A stretch of 64,000 bases of DNA from Tersicoccus phoenicis (GCF_001968835.1 NZ_MRDE01000053.1:1-64000); one strand, 5' to 3'. Numbered from the stretch's first letter, positions 27,588-36,000 are shown. Notes: a model not told the origin generated them from the letters alone. A program made the numbers and translations.

Positions 27588-28400
27588 TCAGGCCGTCGTC
27601 GACATGACCGCGCAGGTGTCTCGCGCCCAGGTGGAGGAGCCGGCGTTCCGGGCTCCTGACCACACGACCGCGCCATCCATCGTCTGCGCCACTGCCTCCA
27701 CCTCGCTTCGCCACATAGCCCGGGGAAGCAGGGCTTTGGTGGGGGAAGCGGCGGCGTGGAACTGCGGCCAGATGAACGGATAAATCCGCTTGGCCGGATC
27801 CACCCGTTGGGCCTCGGCGCGTACGGAGTCGAGATGTGCCCGCCAAGCGGTGAACGAGCTGCGGGTGGTGTACAGGGTCGGGAAGAAGGCATCCTGCAGC
27901 GGAGCCAGCGCCTTCGCGAGATCCCGATGCGCCGGGTCGGTGTTGCCCAGGACGCCGTAGACGCCCACGATGCGATTGGGGAAGACCTGCCGGGTCCAGG
28001 TCAGGAAGCGCTTCAGCTTGTCGTACCGGCGCTCGGCCACGTGCCTCGCGCCCTTCAGATAGAGTGTCTCGAAGTCGAGGATCACCGGGCCGCCACGGTC
28101 GACGGCACGACGCAGCATGGATTGGTAAGCGGCGCGATCGGGCAGTGCCAACTCCTGCTTCGCTGATGTCTGGCCCGTCAACGCCATGACCCTACTCTCG
28201 TACACCGTGTACGACGTCGAGGTGCGGCAGGCGCTCAGGTCGCTGTCTCGGTAGTACGTGTTGTCGAACAGCCGGAAGTGCGCGCCGGCCGAACGCGGCC
28301 CTCGTGAAGAATCCCCGGGGCGGCCCGTGGAGGCGGAACAACCGCTCAGGGCGACTCCCGTGACCAGCAGGATCACGGCCAGCGATCGGGGTGCGGTCAC
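27588..28400 (-). CDS. Lipoprotein with TIM-barrel-like domain
   Basis: A 270-residue predicted lipoprotein. The signal sequence ends in the lipobox LSGC with Cys21, so it is anchored outside the membrane. The mature part alternates strands and helices as in glycoside-hydrolase TIM barrels: FRLFDNTYYRDSDLSACRT, GGPVILDFETLYLKGARH with an Asp-Phe-Glu triad, RIVGVYGVLG, DAFFPTLYTT, RIYPFIWPQFH and MDGAVVWSG. This layout recalls hyaluronidase-like and related barrels, but I cannot name the family. Asp-Glu in LDFETL are candidate acids. Its GTG overlaps the wecB stop, so it is translated with wecB. A glycan-trimming or polymer-releasing enzyme of the same locus is a reasonable inference. Confidence 0.6.
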   Translation of the reverse strand: MTAPRSLAVILLVTGVALSGCSASTGRPGDSSRGPRSAGAHFRLFDNTYYRDSDLSACRTSTSYTVYESRVMALTGQTSAKQELALPDRAAYQSMLRRAVDRGGPVILDFETLYLKGARHVAERRYDKLKRFLTWTRQVFPNRIVGVYGVLGNTDPAHRDLAKALAPLQDAFFPTLYTTRSSFTAWRAHLDSVRAEAQRVDPAKRIYPFIWPQFHAAASPTKALLPRAMWRSEVEAVAQTMDGAVVWSGARNAGSSTWARDTCAVMSTTA

Positions 28401-29644
28401 GACGCGGCCAACAGTCCCGATCCGTCATCGAGGGCGGCGCCCGGCGCGAGAACCAGGGAATCGGACGCCATGGTGGCCGCTGACGCGCCTACCAGGGCGG
28501 CCTTCGGCTGGAAGTCGGGCACCCGGGTACCTCGGCCGAGCAGGTGCAGCAACGCAGCCACGGACCGCTCGGCTGCCATGCCGTCGCCGTAAGGGTTCAC
28601 CGCCTGCGCCATGGCCGTATAGTGCACCGGGTCGTGGAGGAGAAGCGACACCTCGTTGACGATGGCTCGCTCATCGGTCCCGATCAGACGCACGGTCCCC
28701 GCGGTGACCGCCTCGGGACGTTCAGTGTTCTCCCGCATCACCAGGACCGGCTTGCCCAAGCTCGGTGCCTCCTCCTGGACGCCCCCCGAGTCAGTGAGGA
28801 CCAGGTGGGCCACAGAAAGCATGCGGGTGAACTCCGCGTAGCCCAACGGCTCCGTGATGATGACATTGTCGAGGCCGGTGACGTGAGGACGAATAGCCTG
28901 CCGGACAGCGGGGTTCTTGTGCATGGGTAGAACGATGACGACGTCCGGTTCGGTGCGCGCAATCCTGGCCAGTGCACGGCCGATGCCGCGCATCGTCTCC
29001 CCGTGGTTCTCCCGGCGGTGCGTGGTGACGAGGATGCCGCGGCGACCGGACGCAGCGAGCTGTTCCAGCCTCGGCTCCGTGAAGGCCACCTGGTGGCCGG
29101 CCGTGCTCAGGAGTGCGTCGATGACGGTGTTGCCGGTGACGGCGATCTGCCGAGGGTCGACGCCCTCCCGGATGAGATTCTCCCGGCTGGTATACGTGGG
29201 GGCGAGGTGCAGGGACGAGATCTGTCCGGTGATCCGGCGGTTCGCTTCCTCCGGAAAGGGCGAGGCCAGGTCGCCGCTGCGAAGCCCGGCTTCGACGTGT
29301 ACTACGGGGATCTGCCGCTGGAATGCAGCCAGGGCTGCTGCCGTGGACGTCGTCGTGTCACCGTGCACGAGGACCACGTCGGGCCGCGCGGTAGCGAACA
29401 GGAGATCCAGACCGGTCAGAGTCCGCGCCATGATGCCCGCCAGGGTCTGGCTGGGCTGGATAATATTCAGGTCGTGCGCGGGCGTGATGGAGAACAACTT
29501 GAGGACCTGATCAAGCATCTCGCGATGTTGACCGGTCACCGTGACTACGCACTCGAGGTCGTCAGCAGCCTCGATCGCCTTGATGATCGGAGCCATCTTG
29601 ATGGCCTCCGGACGCGTGCCAAAGACGGGCATGACCGTGAACAT
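28397..29644 (-). CDS. wecB: UDP-N-acetylglucosamine 2-epimerase
   Basis: Non-hydrolysing epimerase of 415 residues that interconverts UDP-GlcNAc and UDP-ManNAc, providing the substrate for wecC at 20002. Diagnostic blocks are VFGTRPEAIK at 7-16, VHGDTTTS at 93-100 with Asp96, HVEAGLRSGD at 116-125 with Glu118, and FPEEANRR at 130-137 with Glu132. A later DSGGVQEEAPSLGKPVLVMR holds the UDP. The C-terminus is ~40 residues longer than usual, Ala/Leu-rich and unassigned. I chose the ATG at 29644, which has GGGGG just upstream. It overlaps the lipoprotein gene. The A/T-rich run before the gene (29650-29700) may carry its promoter. Confidence 0.92.
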   Translation of the reverse strand: MFTVMPVFGTRPEAIKMAPIIKAIEAADDLECVVTVTGQHREMLDQVLKLFSITPAHDLNIIQPSQTLAGIMARTLTGLDLLFATARPDVVLVHGDTTTSTAAALAAFQRQIPVVHVEAGLRSGDLASPFPEEANRRITGQISSLHLAPTYTSRENLIREGVDPRQIAVTGNTVIDALLSTAGHQVAFTEPRLEQLAASGRRGILVTTHRRENHGETMRGIGRALARIARTEPDVVIVLPMHKNPAVRQAIRPHVTGLDNVIITEPLGYAEFTRMLSVAHLVLTDSGGVQEEAPSLGKPVLVMRENTERPEAVTAGTVRLIGTDERAIVNEVSLLLHDPVHYTAMAQAVNPYGDGMAAERSVAALLHLLGRGTRVPDFQPKAALVGASAATMASDSLVLAPGAALDDGSGLLAAS

Positions 29645-29730
29645 GGTTCCCCCAGAAACCGAGAAAATTTTCGTCGATTTCAACGTAGTGCACTCTTCCC
29701 GTTTTCGCCACCTGACCTGCCATGATGGTC

Positions 29731-30297
29731 TCAGGAGCAAGGCGGTGCGAGGACGGCTTCGACCAGCCCTCCGCTCTCGGAGACGAATCGCTCGAACCAC
29801 TGCCACGGATTCAGCTGCGGTTCGCTGACCACCATGCTGATCCGCGCGTCGGTGCAGGAACCGATCAGCATCCGCGCGCGCGTCGCGTGGTATCGGGATG
29901 TCACCACGGTGACCGAGGTCCAGTGGTGCTGAGCGATCAGCTTGCCGATCGCTCGCGCCTCGCCGCCAGTGTCATCGGTAACGGGTCGGAAGCAGATCTC
30001 CCCGGTGGGCTGAGGACTGCGCCGACATCGCGCGTCGGCGCTTGCGTTGCCGAGAGTGTCCGTGTGCGAAAGGACGAGGATCGGCATGCCGGTCGCGGCG
30101 CGGACGTCATCGGCGACAGGCAACCGCTCCCGGCTGGCGCCACCCAACATGACCACGGCATCGGTATGCGGAGCGAAACCCGACTCGACGCCGACGAAGA
30201 GCGCGAGACAGGCCACCAGCCACACCAGGAAGGTGACCACCACAACGCAGGTGCCCCGAAGCACGAGCCGACGGGGACGACAGTTGGCTGAGGGCAT
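29731..30297 (-). CDS. YdcF-family (DUF218) membrane protein
   Basis: A 188-residue protein of the DUF218/YdcF-ElyC-SanA family. One N-terminal transmembrane helix (~15-35) is followed by the DUF218 domain: DAVVMLGGASRERLPVADD, MPILVLSHTDTLGN, then GGEARAIGKL and VTVVTSRYHATRARM. Family members act at the membrane in envelope homeostasis or lipid-carrier recycling, but the reaction is not established. Two cysteines in the loop region (ARC...GEIC) are typical of actinobacterial members. It lies upstream of wecB on the same strand, about 90 bases away, so it probably belongs to the minus-strand glycan group. Confidence 0.8.
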   Translation of the reverse strand: MPSANCRPRRLVLRGTCVVVVTFLVWLVACLALFVGVESGFAPHTDAVVMLGGASRERLPVADDVRAATGMPILVLSHTDTLGNASADARCRRSPQPTGEICFRPVTDDTGGEARAIGKLIAQHHWTSVTVVTSRYHATRARMLIGSCTDARISMVVSEPQLNPWQWFERFVSESGGLVEAVLAPPCS

Positions 30298-30425
30298 CCG
30301 ATCAGTCTAAGGATTTTCGGCGCTGCAGCGCCCGGGTCCCGTGGGGTCCGTCTCGCCGTCACCGGGCGGTAGTGGACAGCGGACAATCGCGAAAATCTTG
30401 GCGAACCTTGGTGCAGGTCCGGTGA

Positions 30426-31601
30426 TCAAGTGACAACAACCGGGTGGTAGGGAGCGAGCAGCGAACGAACCTGTTGAAACTCTACCCAGTCCAATTCGGT
30501 GTATGGACGCACACCGGCGCTCGCAAGATTCCGTGCCAGCCCAGCCGCGAGATCGGCAGGAAAATTCAGGTAGAGCGTCGTATCTGCGCGTTCGTAGAAC
30601 GTGAGGTGCAACCTGCTGGAACTGGCCAAGATGTGATCTGGAATGCCTGAGACCAACTCGTCCGCCAAATCTGGGCCACCGTGGCGAGCAACATAGATAG
30701 AGAGGAAGTCGAGAGCGAAGTTCTGCCCGAAGGAAAAGTGTGGAGTAGAGGGTTTAGTGACGTCCGGAGTAGTGATATCCCATCCGAAGCGTGCAGAAAC
30801 CACTCGAGCGAGGACCTTCTTTCGGTAGAGCTTTTCTTCACCGGGGCTCGCGAGGGATCGTAAAGATGGTGCGATGAGGTCGGGGTGGTAGTGCGCCAGG
30901 ACGATCAGCGTGCCCACCTCAGTCAGGCCAGCCACGTATGGGGCGTTGGTCAGTCCAGCCATGTGAAAAGGGGGGAACGTCTTGTTGGCTGCGGCCGCCG
31001 GGGTCTGTCGAAGATTGTCCGGACTTGCCTCGAGGATGCTCCCGAATGTGTGGTACTTGGCACGTGAATGGGCAGCAGCGAGAATTGCTCCGCATCCCAT
31101 GAAGGACCAGGAGTTGTTCTTGAGCGGCGTCTCCAACAGGTTTGTCGAGACAGTGAGCGTATCGAAATGCTGGAAGAATTCTCGCTCTCGACCGAACCTT
31201 CCCCCGAAGTCCATCGAAACGAGCCTTGTGTCACGAGGCATGAGAGAGTACGCTGCCAAGGAGTCGAAGCCTCCGCTGAAACTCAGAAGAATGCCTTTTC
31301 GCTTTGACGACTGCATTGCCCTTCGCCCGGAAGTCTTCACTTCGGCGAGGGTGAACTTTTCGATTGCTCTCGCGGTTTCGTCCGAGGGGCTGAGATCCAA
31401 TTCGATCCGCTCGAACGCTCTTCCGCACAACGTTGAAAGTGCGATGGCGATCGAGTCTTGCGTGAGTCCTATCGGCTGGCTGAACTCAAACCAGAGAGGG
31501 TAGGATCCGTCCTGCGGGCCGCCACGGAGTTCGCAGTTCACATCAATCCGTGTTGCGTCCGTTACGCGAAGATCACCAAAACGTACGCTGGCTCTGTCCA
31601 T
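30426..31601 (-). CDS. PP-loop ATP-pyrophosphatase-like protein, low G+C
   Basis: A 391-residue protein with a clear PP-loop, LSFSGGFDSLAAYS, in which SGGFDS at 109-114 matches SGGxDS of N-type ATP pyrophosphatases (QueC, asparagine synthetase, N-acetyl-sugar amidotransferases). Following strands VSMDFGGRFGRE and NSWSFMGCGAILAAAHSRAK are compatible with an adenylating domain. The first ~95 residues are an unassigned N-terminal domain. Such enzymes adenylate a carboxylate or carbonyl and then add nitrogen or sulfur; amidating a uronic acid sugar would fit this locus but is speculation. The ATG has AGAGGG upstream. Base composition stands out: 30 of 60 bases in 30721-30780 and 31 of 60 in 31261-31320 are G+C, against about 70% around it, suggesting recent acquisition. 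Confidence 0.72.
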   Translation of the reverse strand: MDRASVRFGDLRVTDATRIDVNCELRGGPQDGSYPLWFEFSQPIGLTQDSIAIALSTLCGRAFERIELDLSPSDETARAIEKFTLAEVKTSGRRAMQSSKRKGILLSFSGGFDSLAAYSLMPRDTRLVSMDFGGRFGREREFFQHFDTLTVSTNLLETPLKNNSWSFMGCGAILAAAHSRAKYHTFGSILEASPDNLRQTPAAAANKTFPPFHMAGLTNAPYVAGLTEVGTLIVLAHYHPDLIAPSLRSLASPGEEKLYRKKVLARVVSARFGWDITTPDVTKPSTPHFSFGQNFALDFLSIYVARHGGPDLADELVSGIPDHILASSSRLHLTFYERADTTLYLNFPADLAAGLARNLASAGVRPYTELDWVEFQQVRSLLAPYHPVVVT

Positions 31602-31687
31602 GATCCCTCTTTTTTTGCTGTTCCGGATTGCTCCACCGTGACGAGGGCGAGCCAGCGCGGCCACGGGTGACAGAGCTGGCCGCCGAA

Positions 31688-31723
31688 TGCAACGGTGTCT
31701 GAGGTTTGGCGAACACCGTTGCA
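31688..31723 (-). terminator. Terminator after ugd
   Basis: A perfect 11-bp inverted repeat, TGCAACGGTGT at 31688-31698 with ACACCGTTGCA at 31713-31723, has a 14-base loop. It starts 14 bases past the ugd stop on the minus strand and precedes the PP-loop gene, which would therefore need its own promoter in 31602-31687. Confidence 0.65.
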
Positions 31724-31736
31724 CCCGGGGATCTCG

Positions 31737-33086
31737 TCAGGGGCGGCCGAGTGCCCGGTAGGTCCAGCCGGCGGCCCGCCAGGTGGTGGGGTCGAGCACG
31801 TTGCGCCCGTCCAGGATCCGGCGGGCACGGACCAGGGTCGCCGTCTTCTCCGGGTCCAGGCCGGTGTAATCCCCCCATTCGGTCAGCAGGAGGACGGCGT
31901 CAGCGCCGGCGAGCGCGAACTGCAGGTCTGGCTCGTACCGCAGGTCGGGATATCGCTGTTCGGCGTTGGTGAGGGCTTGAGGGTCGGTGACGACGACGTT
32001 GCCGCCCTGGAGCTGGATCTGGGCGGCGACGTTCAGGGCGGGGGAGTCCCGCACGTCGTCGCTCTCGGGTTTGAAGGCGGCACCGAGAACGGTGATGGTC
32101 TTGCCCAGGAACGAGCCGTCGCACACCTCCCGGGCCAGTTCGACCATCCGGATCCGGCGGCGCATGTTGATGGAATCGACCTCCCGCAGGAACGTCAGGG
32201 CCTGGTCCGCGCCGAGCTCCCCGGCCCGGGCCATGAAGGCCCGGATGTCCTTGGGCAGGCACCCGCCGCCGAAGCCGAGCCCGGCGTTGAGGAACTTCCG
32301 GCCGATCCGGTCGTCCAGGCCGATCGCGTCGGCCAGCTCGGTGACGTCCGCGCCGGCCGCTTCGCACAGTTCGGCCATCGCGTTGATGAAGGAGATCTTC
32401 GTGGCCAGAAACGAGTTGGCGGCGGTCTTGACCAGCTCGGCGGTGGGGTAGTCGGTGACCAGCCGGGCGGACCCACCGGCCAGCGGCGCGGCGTAGATCT
32501 CGTCCAGCACGGCCGCGGTGGTCTCCCGGTGCTCGTCGTCGGGGATGCCGTAGACGAGCCGGTCGGGGTGCAGGGTGTCGGTGACGGCGTGGCCTTCGCG
32601 CAGGAACTCGGGGTTCCACACCAGCCGCGCTTCGGGCACGGTGCGGTGCAGGTCCTCGGCCAGGCGCCCGGCGGTGCCGACCGGGACCGTCGACTTGCCG
32701 ATGATCAGGTCCCCGGGGGCCAGGTACGCGGCGGCGGACGCGAAGGCGGCGTCGACGTACCGCAGGTCGGCGGCGTTCTCACCCTTGCGCTGCGGGGTGC
32801 CCACGCACACGAAGTGCGCCCGGGCCCCGGCGATCTGCTCCAGGTCGGTGGTGAACCGCAGACTCCCGGCGCCGGCGCCGGTACCGGCACCGTGGGCGGT
32901 GCAGCCTGCCTGGATGTCGGCGAGCAGCTCGTTCAGTCCCGGCTCGTAGAACGGTGCCGCCGCGGACTGCAGGGCGGCGATCTTCCGCTCGTCCACGTCG
33001 ACCCCGACCACGTCGTGTCCCAGCCGGGCCATGCACGCCGCGTGCACCACCCCCAGATACCCGCACCCGATCACCGAGATCTTCAC
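31737..33086 (-). CDS. ugd: UDP-glucose 6-dehydrogenase
   Basis: A 449-residue enzyme oxidising UDP-glucose to UDP-glucuronate with two NAD+. The N-terminal Rossmann motif is VIGCGYLGVVHA at 5-16, and VGTPQ at 95-99 is the family's cofactor block. Active-site residues are NPEFLREG at 158-165 with Glu161, Lys220 and Asn224 in ELVKTAANSF, and the thiol nucleophile Cys276 in GFGGGCLPKD. A short Gly/Ala insertion (GAGTGAGAG near 66-74) is unusual but outside the active site. The GTG at 33086 was chosen because a GGAGAGGGG site precedes it. UDP-GlcA could be a second uronate in the polymer made by this locus. The gene ends in a hairpin at 31688-31723. Confidence 0.93.
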   Translation of the reverse strand: MKISVIGCGYLGVVHAACMARLGHDVVGVDVDERKIAALQSAAAPFYEPGLNELLADIQAGCTAHGAGTGAGAGSLRFTTDLEQIAGARAHFVCVGTPQRKGENAADLRYVDAAFASAAAYLAPGDLIIGKSTVPVGTAGRLAEDLHRTVPEARLVWNPEFLREGHAVTDTLHPDRLVYGIPDDEHRETTAAVLDEIYAAPLAGGSARLVTDYPTAELVKTAANSFLATKISFINAMAELCEAAGADVTELADAIGLDDRIGRKFLNAGLGFGGGCLPKDIRAFMARAGELGADQALTFLREVDSINMRRRIRMVELAREVCDGSFLGKTITVLGAAFKPESDDVRDSPALNVAAQIQLQGGNVVVTDPQALTNAEQRYPDLRYEPDLQFALAGADAVLLLTEWGDYTGLDPEKTATLVRARRILDGRNVLDPTTWRAAGWTYRALGRP

Positions 33087-33223
33087 AGCCTGTCCCCTCT
33101 CCTTCTGCAAGCACCACAGTAGAGGCGCCTCGCCTCCGTTCCCGAATCGGCGTGGCGCTCGGAGGCGCCTTCCATAGGAGGAAGGCAGTGCTACGGGGTC
33201 GCCGCACTCCTTCCAGGCAGGCG

Positions 33224-33259
33224 GCAGGGGCCGGACGCATCGTTGCGTCCGGCCCCTGC
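33224..33259 (-). terminator. Strong hairpin after fdhA
   Basis: A perfect 16-bp stem, GCAGGGGCCGGACGCA at 33224-33239 and its complement at 33244-33259, closes a 4-base TCGT loop. It lies 43 bases past the fdhA stop on the minus strand and separates fdhA from ugd. Confidence 0.8.
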
Positions 33260-33301
33260 TGTCCCCCCTTGTTCCCCCGATTTCCCCCGTCCGACGCCGC
33301 G

Positions 33302-34516
33302 TCAGGCGGCGACGGACCCATGCGGGTCGATGACGTACTTCTTGGCCGCGCCCGAATCGAAGTCGGCGTAGGCCTGCGGCGCCTCGTCCAGGCTGATCAC
33401 CGTGGCGTTGACCGCCTTGGCGATCTGCACCCGGTCGTGCAGGATCGCCTGCATCAGCCCGCGGTGGTATTTCATCACCGGGCACTGACCCGTGGTGAAG
33501 GACAGGGACTTCGCCCATCCGGTGCCCAGGGACAGGGACAGCGAGCCCTTCTGCGCCGCCTCGTCGATGCCGCCCGGGTCGCCGGTGACGTACAGGCCCG
33601 GGATGCCCAGCGCCCCGCCGGCGGCCGTGACGTCCATCAGCGTGTTCAGCACGGTGGCCGGCGCCTCCTGCGCGCCGCGACCGTGGCCCTTCGCCTCGAA
33701 CCCGACGGCGTCGACGCCGCAGTCCACCTCGTTCACCCCGAGGATCTGCTCGATCTGGTCGACCGGATCACCCTCGGAGAGGTCGATCGTCTCGCAACCG
33801 AAGCTGCGGGCCTGTTCCAGCCGCTGCGCGTTCATGTCGCCGACGATGACGACGGCGGCCCCGAGCAGCTGCGCACTCGTGGCTGCGGCCAACCCGACCG
33901 GTCCGGCCCCGGCCACGTAGACGGTGGAGCCGACCCCGACGCCGGCGGTCACCGCGCCGTGGAACCCGGTGGGGAAGATGTCCGAGAGCATGGTCAGGTC
34001 CAGGATCTTCTCCATCGCCTGGTCCTTGTCCGGGAACTTCAGCAGGTTCCAGTCCGCGTAGGGCACCATCACGTAGTCGGCCTGGCCGCCGACCCAGCCG
34101 CCCATGTCCACGTACCCGTAGGCGCTGCCGGGCCGATCCGGGTTGACGTTCTGGCAGATGCCGGTCTTGCGTTCCTTGCAGTTGCGGCAGCGGCCGCACG
34201 CGATGTTGAACGGCACCGAGCAGAGGTCGCCGACCTTGATGTACTCGACGCCGGGCCCCGTCTCGATCACCTCACCGGTGATCTCGTGGCCGAGGACCAG
34301 GTTCGGCGGGGCGGTGGTCCGGCCGCGGACCATGTGCTGGTCCGAGCCGCAGATGTTGGTGGTCACGACCTTCAGGATCGCCCCGTGCGGCAGTTTCCTG
34401 CCCACGTTCGCCGGGTTGACGCCCGGACCGTCCTTCAGTTCCCACGTGGGGTAGTCGATGTCGTGGACCTCGACCTTCCCCGGGCTCATGTAGCTGACTC
34501 CGCGGTTGTCCGCCAT
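33302..34516 (-). CDS. fdhA: Glutathione-independent formaldehyde dehydrogenase
   Basis: Zinc-dependent medium-chain dehydrogenase of 404 residues. The family oxidises formaldehyde with tightly bound NAD+ and needs no glutathione (the Pseudomonas FdhA type). Catalytic zinc ligands are Cys56 in NICGSDQH and His77-Glu78 in GHEITGEV. The structural zinc cysteines are 107, 110, 113 and 121. The VPFNIACGRCRNC block and the long insert GSAYGYVDMGGWVGGQADYV are diagnostic for this subfamily against ordinary alcohol dehydrogenases. The NAD site is VAGAGPVGLAAA near 197-208. The ATG at 34516 has a GGAGA site. It is a single-gene unit with a strong terminator. Mycothiol-dependent detoxification would be the usual actinomycete route, so this may be an additional one. 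Confidence 0.88.
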   Translation of the reverse strand: MADNRGVSYMSPGKVEVHDIDYPTWELKDGPGVNPANVGRKLPHGAILKVVTTNICGSDQHMVRGRTTAPPNLVLGHEITGEVIETGPGVEYIKVGDLCSVPFNIACGRCRNCKERKTGICQNVNPDRPGSAYGYVDMGGWVGGQADYVMVPYADWNLLKFPDKDQAMEKILDLTMLSDIFPTGFHGAVTAGVGVGSTVYVAGAGPVGLAAATSAQLLGAAVVIVGDMNAQRLEQARSFGCETIDLSEGDPVDQIEQILGVNEVDCGVDAVGFEAKGHGRGAQEAPATVLNTLMDVTAAGGALGIPGLYVTGDPGGIDEAAQKGSLSLSLGTGWAKSLSFTTGQCPVMKYHRGLMQAILHDRVQIAKAVNATVISLDEAPQAYADFDSGAAKKYVIDPHGSVAA

Positions 34517-34700
34517 GATGTCTCCTTCACCGTCGTCGTTGACTGGTACTGGAACGAGACGTCGGTTGCGGCCCAGCAACGCATCGGCGCCCGTCCTGCG
34601 AGCCTAGGCCGGAAACCGCCTTCTGTGAAGCGGTTCACAGTACGCAGGCCGGGGAAACCGGACCTGCTCGGCTCGTGACCGATGCGCTACGCTCGCGCAC

Positions 34701-35009
34701 ATGAGCACGGTCGCGGTCCAGGAGCTCCGCAATCACACGGCCGAGGTCCTGCGTCGGGTGTCCGACGGCAGCCGCATCACTGTCACCGTGCACGGCAGGC
34801 CGGTCGCCGAGATCAGTCCCGTGCGCGCCGCTCGTCCACAGTTCTTCACGAGGGCCGACCTGGCCGGCCTGCTCTCCCGGCATCAAGCGGATGCCGGACT
34901 TCGCGACGATCTCGACGATCTCGCCGGCGAGACCGCCGCCCGAACAGGAGACACCCATGGCGAAGGAGAAGGACGCGACCGTCCTGACGGTGCCCGGTCC
35001 GGAGGGTGA
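34701..35009 (+). CDS. Orphan Phd/YefM-type antitoxin
   Basis: A 102-residue protein whose first ~55 residues match the Phd/YefM-VapB antitoxin fold: VAVQELRNHTAEVLRRVSDG, then ITVTVHGRPVAEISP. These antitoxins bind operator DNA through the N-terminus and inhibit a partner toxin through the C-terminus. TACGCT at 34688-34693 ends seven bases before the ATG, so the mRNA is probably leaderless. No toxin gene follows: instead the last 53 bases overlap the LigD-type polymerase gene in another frame. The C-terminal tail (RTGDTHGEGEGRD) may be dictated by that overlap. It may regulate itself or pair with a toxin elsewhere. Confidence 0.65.
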   Translation: MSTVAVQELRNHTAEVLRRVSDGSRITVTVHGRPVAEISPVRAARPQFFTRADLAGLLSRHQADAGLRDDLDDLAGETAARTGDTHGEGEGRDRPDGARSGG

Positions 35010-35997
35010 CCGGCAGGTGCGGATCTCCAGCCCCACCCGGGTGCTGTGGCCCGACGCCGGGCTGACCAAGCTGGATCTGGCGCACTACCTGATCGCCGTC
35101 GCCGAGCCCTTCCTGGCCGCGAACGGCGGCCGGCCCGTCTCCCTGCAGCGGTTCTCCGGCGACGTGACGGGGGAGGAGTTCTTCTCCAAGAACCCGCCGC
35201 GCGGCGCCCCGGACTACGTCGACGCCGTCACCGTCACCTACCCGAGCGGCCGGTCCCACCCGCAGGTGGTGCTCACCGAGATCGCCGCCGCCGTCTGGGC
35301 CGCCCAGATGAACACCGTCGTCTTCCACCCGTGGGCCTCCCGCGCGGTCGACCCCGACCACCCGGACCAGCTGCGCATCGACCTCGACCCGCAACCGGGC
35401 ACCGGGTTCGCCGACGCGGTCACCGCCGCACACGCGTTGCGCGCCGTGCTCACCGAGGCCGGCCTGACCGGGTACCTGAAGACCTCGGGCAACCGCGGCC
35501 TGCACGTCTACGCCCCGATCGAACCGGCGCACGAGTTCCTCGAGGTCCGGCACGCCGTCATCGCCATCGGCCGGGAACTCGAACGCCGGATGCCCGACGC
35601 GGTCACCACCAGCTGGTGGAAGGAGGAGCGCGGGACGAAGATCTTCGTCGACTTCAACCAGGCCAACCGCGACCGCACCATCGCCGGCGCGTACAGCCCC
35701 CGCGCCCTGCCGCACGCCTCCGTCTCGTGCCCGGTCACCTGGGACGAGCTCGACGACGTCGACCCGCGGGAGCTGACCATCGCCACCGTGCCGAACCGGG
35801 TCACCACCGTCGGCGACCCGTGGGCGGACATGCACGCCTCCCCGGGCCGGCTCGACACGGCACTGGGCTGGTGGCAGCGCGACCTCGACGCCGGACTGGG
35901 CGAGCTGGCGTTCCCACCGGACTTCCCGAAGATGCCGGGGGAGCCGCCGCGGGTCCAGCCGAGCAGGGCGAGGAAGCCGGCCCCGGTGCAGGACTGA
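34957..35997 (+). CDS. LigD-type primase-polymerase (stand-alone PolDom)
   Basis: A 346-residue AEP-type polymerase, the separate form of the LigD polymerase domain used in bacterial non-homologous end joining or base repair. Domain motifs: SSPTRVLWPDAGLTKLDL at the start, FFSKNPPRGAPDY near 75-87, the catalytic DLDP at 142-145 with metal-binding aspartates 142 and 144, and KTSGNRGLHVYAPI at 175-188 with His183. The third acidic residue lies in FVDFNQANRDRTI, before AGAYSPR. It prefers ribonucleotides for gap filling, as known for the family. The ATG has a CAGGAG site. It is convergent with a DNA ligase, stops lying 3 bases apart. No ku gene is in the window. Confidence 0.9.
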   Translation: MAKEKDATVLTVPGPEGDRQVRISSPTRVLWPDAGLTKLDLAHYLIAVAEPFLAANGGRPVSLQRFSGDVTGEEFFSKNPPRGAPDYVDAVTVTYPSGRSHPQVVLTEIAAAVWAAQMNTVVFHPWASRAVDPDHPDQLRIDLDPQPGTGFADAVTAAHALRAVLTEAGLTGYLKTSGNRGLHVYAPIEPAHEFLEVRHAVIAIGRELERRMPDAVTTSWWKEERGTKIFVDFNQANRDRTIAGAYSPRALPHASVSCPVTWDELDDVDPRELTIATVPNRVTTVGDPWADMHASPGRLDTALGWWQRDLDAGLGELAFPPDFPKMPGEPPRVQPSRARKPAPVQD

Positions 35998-36000
35998 CGC

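Noticed and set aside
30398-31723. Direct repeats TTGGCGAAC... flanking the low-G+C PP-loop gene as insertion marks
   Set aside because: Only 14 of 18 positions match, and the right copy is part of the ugd terminator hairpin, so chance is the simpler explanation.
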